Notes under the pieces: model-generated
Told to the model about the DNA's origin: nothing
Databases searched by the model: none
The model's input: the letters and a program-made list of their open reading frames with translations, nothing else
Shown: in pieces, positions 6,150 through 6,951 of the stretch
How the letters are laid out: each line of letters opens with the position of its first letter
How positions within the stretch are numbered: the first letter of the stretch is position 1
DNA from: Candidatus Sulfopaludibacter sp. SbA3
Lineage (GTDB): Bacteria; Acidobacteriota; Terriglobia; 2-12-FULL-54-10
Reading direction: 5' to 3'
DNA length: 6,951 nucleotides
NCBI GenBank assembly: GCA_945865705.1
Contig: CAMBEY010000155.1
Coordinates: forward strand, 1-6,951
Translations under genes and position numbers: made by a program

Positions 6150-6951
6150 ATGTGGTTCCATGATCATATCTTAAGCATCGTGTTGCTCCTGCCGCTAGTG
6201 GGAGCCATGCTCATGCTGTTTCTCCCGAACGAGAACAAGACCCTCATCCGCTGGTCGGCGAACATCATCGCCTTCCTCGGCTTCCTGGTCTCGCTCCCGC
6301 TGGTCTTCTGGTTTGACAACAATGCGGAAGGCTTCCAGTTCATGGAATCCGTGGAGTGGATTCCCTCCATCGGCGCGCGCTATGCGCTGGGCATTGATGG
6401 CATCAGCTACCTGCTGATCATGCTGGCGACCCTGCTGGGCTTCATCGGCGTGCTTTGCTCCTGGACCTTCATCGAAAATCGCGTGAAAGAATATTACATC
6501 TTCCTGCTGCTGTTGCAGACGGGCATGATGGGCGTCTTCATGTCCATGGACTTCTTCCTGTTCTACGTGTTCTGGGAAGTCATGCTGCTGCCGATGTATT
6601 TCTTGATCGGTGTCTGGGGTGGGCCTCGCAAAGAATATGCGGCCATCAAATTTTTCTTGTACACACTGGCAGGAAGCGTTTTGATGCTTGTGGCGATGTT
6701 GATGTTCTACTTCAACAGCGGTGTTCAGGCGGATGGCTTTAATCTGATCAGACTGGCCGAAGCAGCGACGAGTGGTACACTGCTGAGCCCTTCGATGCAG
6801 ATCACGGCGTTCATCATGCTGTTCATTGGTTTCGCCATTAAGTTGCCGGCGTTCCCTGTTCACACATGGTTGCCTGACGCACACGTAGAAGCTCCGACGC
6901 CGATCAGTATGATTCTGGCAGGCGTGCTTTTGAAAATGGGTGGCTACGGCA
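6150..6951 (+). CDS. nuoM: NADH-quinone oxidoreductase subunit M (complex I subunit 4), 3' end cut by the window
   Basis: Middle antiporter-like proton pump of the membrane arm. The frame is open from the ATG to the right edge, giving 267 residues, about half of the usual 500 or so. The N-terminus MWFHDHILSIVLLLPLVGAM is typical. LGIDGISYLLI at 80-90 is the conserved segment before the core. Glu143 in FWEVMLLPMYFLIGVWGG matches E. coli Glu144, Lys231 in GFAIKLPAFPVHTWLPDAH matches Lys234, and Lys262 in VLLKMGGYG matches Lys265. VEAPTPIS at 246-253 separates it from NuoL (MEGPTPVS) and supports assignment as NuoM rather than NuoN. There is no frameshift or stop. Whether it is the only nuoM of the cassette cannot be seen here. 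Confidence 0.97.
   Translation, partial: MWFHDHILSIVLLLPLVGAMLMLFLPNENKTLIRWSANIIAFLGFLVSLPLVFWFDNNAEGFQFMESVEWIPSIGARYALGIDGISYLLIMLATLLGFIGVLCSWTFIENRVKEYYIFLLLLQTGMMGVFMSMDFFLFYVFWEVMLLPMYFLIGVWGGPRKEYAAIKFFLYTLAGSVLMLVAMLMFYFNSGVQADGFNLIRLAEAATSGTLLSPSMQITAFIMLFIGFAIKLPAFPVHTWLPDAHVEAPTPISMILAGVLLKMGGYG

Noticed and set aside
6195..6884. 229-codon open frame on the minus strand opposite nuoM
   Set aside because: Same cause: the His/Gln/Glu-rich product is the antisense shadow of hydrophobic nuoM codons, and nuoM itself is certain.

Overview
The window is one co-oriented, tightly packed block of respiratory complex I (NADH:quinone oxidoreductase) genes, all on the + strand, in the order nuoC - nuoD - nuoH - nuoJ - nuoK - nuoL - nuoM. 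nuoM runs off the right edge. Gaps are 93, 36, 45, 60, 27 and 54 bases. I see no terminator, RNA gene, mobile element or CRISPR in any of them, so the block looks like the middle of a single operon whose nuoA/nuoB end lies upstream and whose nuoN end lies downstream.

The organism is a bacterium of moderately high GC with unfused nuoC and nuoD. The long NuoH, the short form of NuoD and the general protein style remind me of Acidobacteriota, but this rests on recalled family resemblance, not on a search.

The genes divide by role. NuoC and NuoD belong to the peripheral arm, where NuoD helps form the quinone site with NuoB and NuoH. NuoH anchors the peripheral arm to the membrane. NuoJ and NuoK form the link to the pumps, and NuoL and NuoM are antiporter-like proton channels. 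The key channel residues (Glu and Lys in NuoL and NuoM, both Glu in NuoK, His and Tyr in NuoD) are all present, so the genes look functional. The electron-input genes nuoE, nuoF and nuoG are absent from the D-H junction, and nuoI is absent from the H-J junction. This cassette therefore lacks the NADH module and the ferredoxin-like subunit, at least at their usual places.

The most interesting feature is in NuoL. Its C-terminal lateral (HL) helix region is about 25-30 residues longer than in ordinary NuoL and holds a 26-residue internal tandem repeat (residues 605-630 and 631-656). Such an extension is the expected mark of a complex I with a fourth proton-pumping subunit (a second NuoM). This predicts another antiporter-like gene just beyond the right edge. 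Other points are an insertion of roughly 55-60 residues with two extra hydrophobic segments in NuoH, a NuoD lacking a conserved C-terminal segment, a buried Asp in NuoK, a three-codon mini-ORF overlapping the nuoL start, and an 18-base tandem duplication covering the nuoH stop codon.
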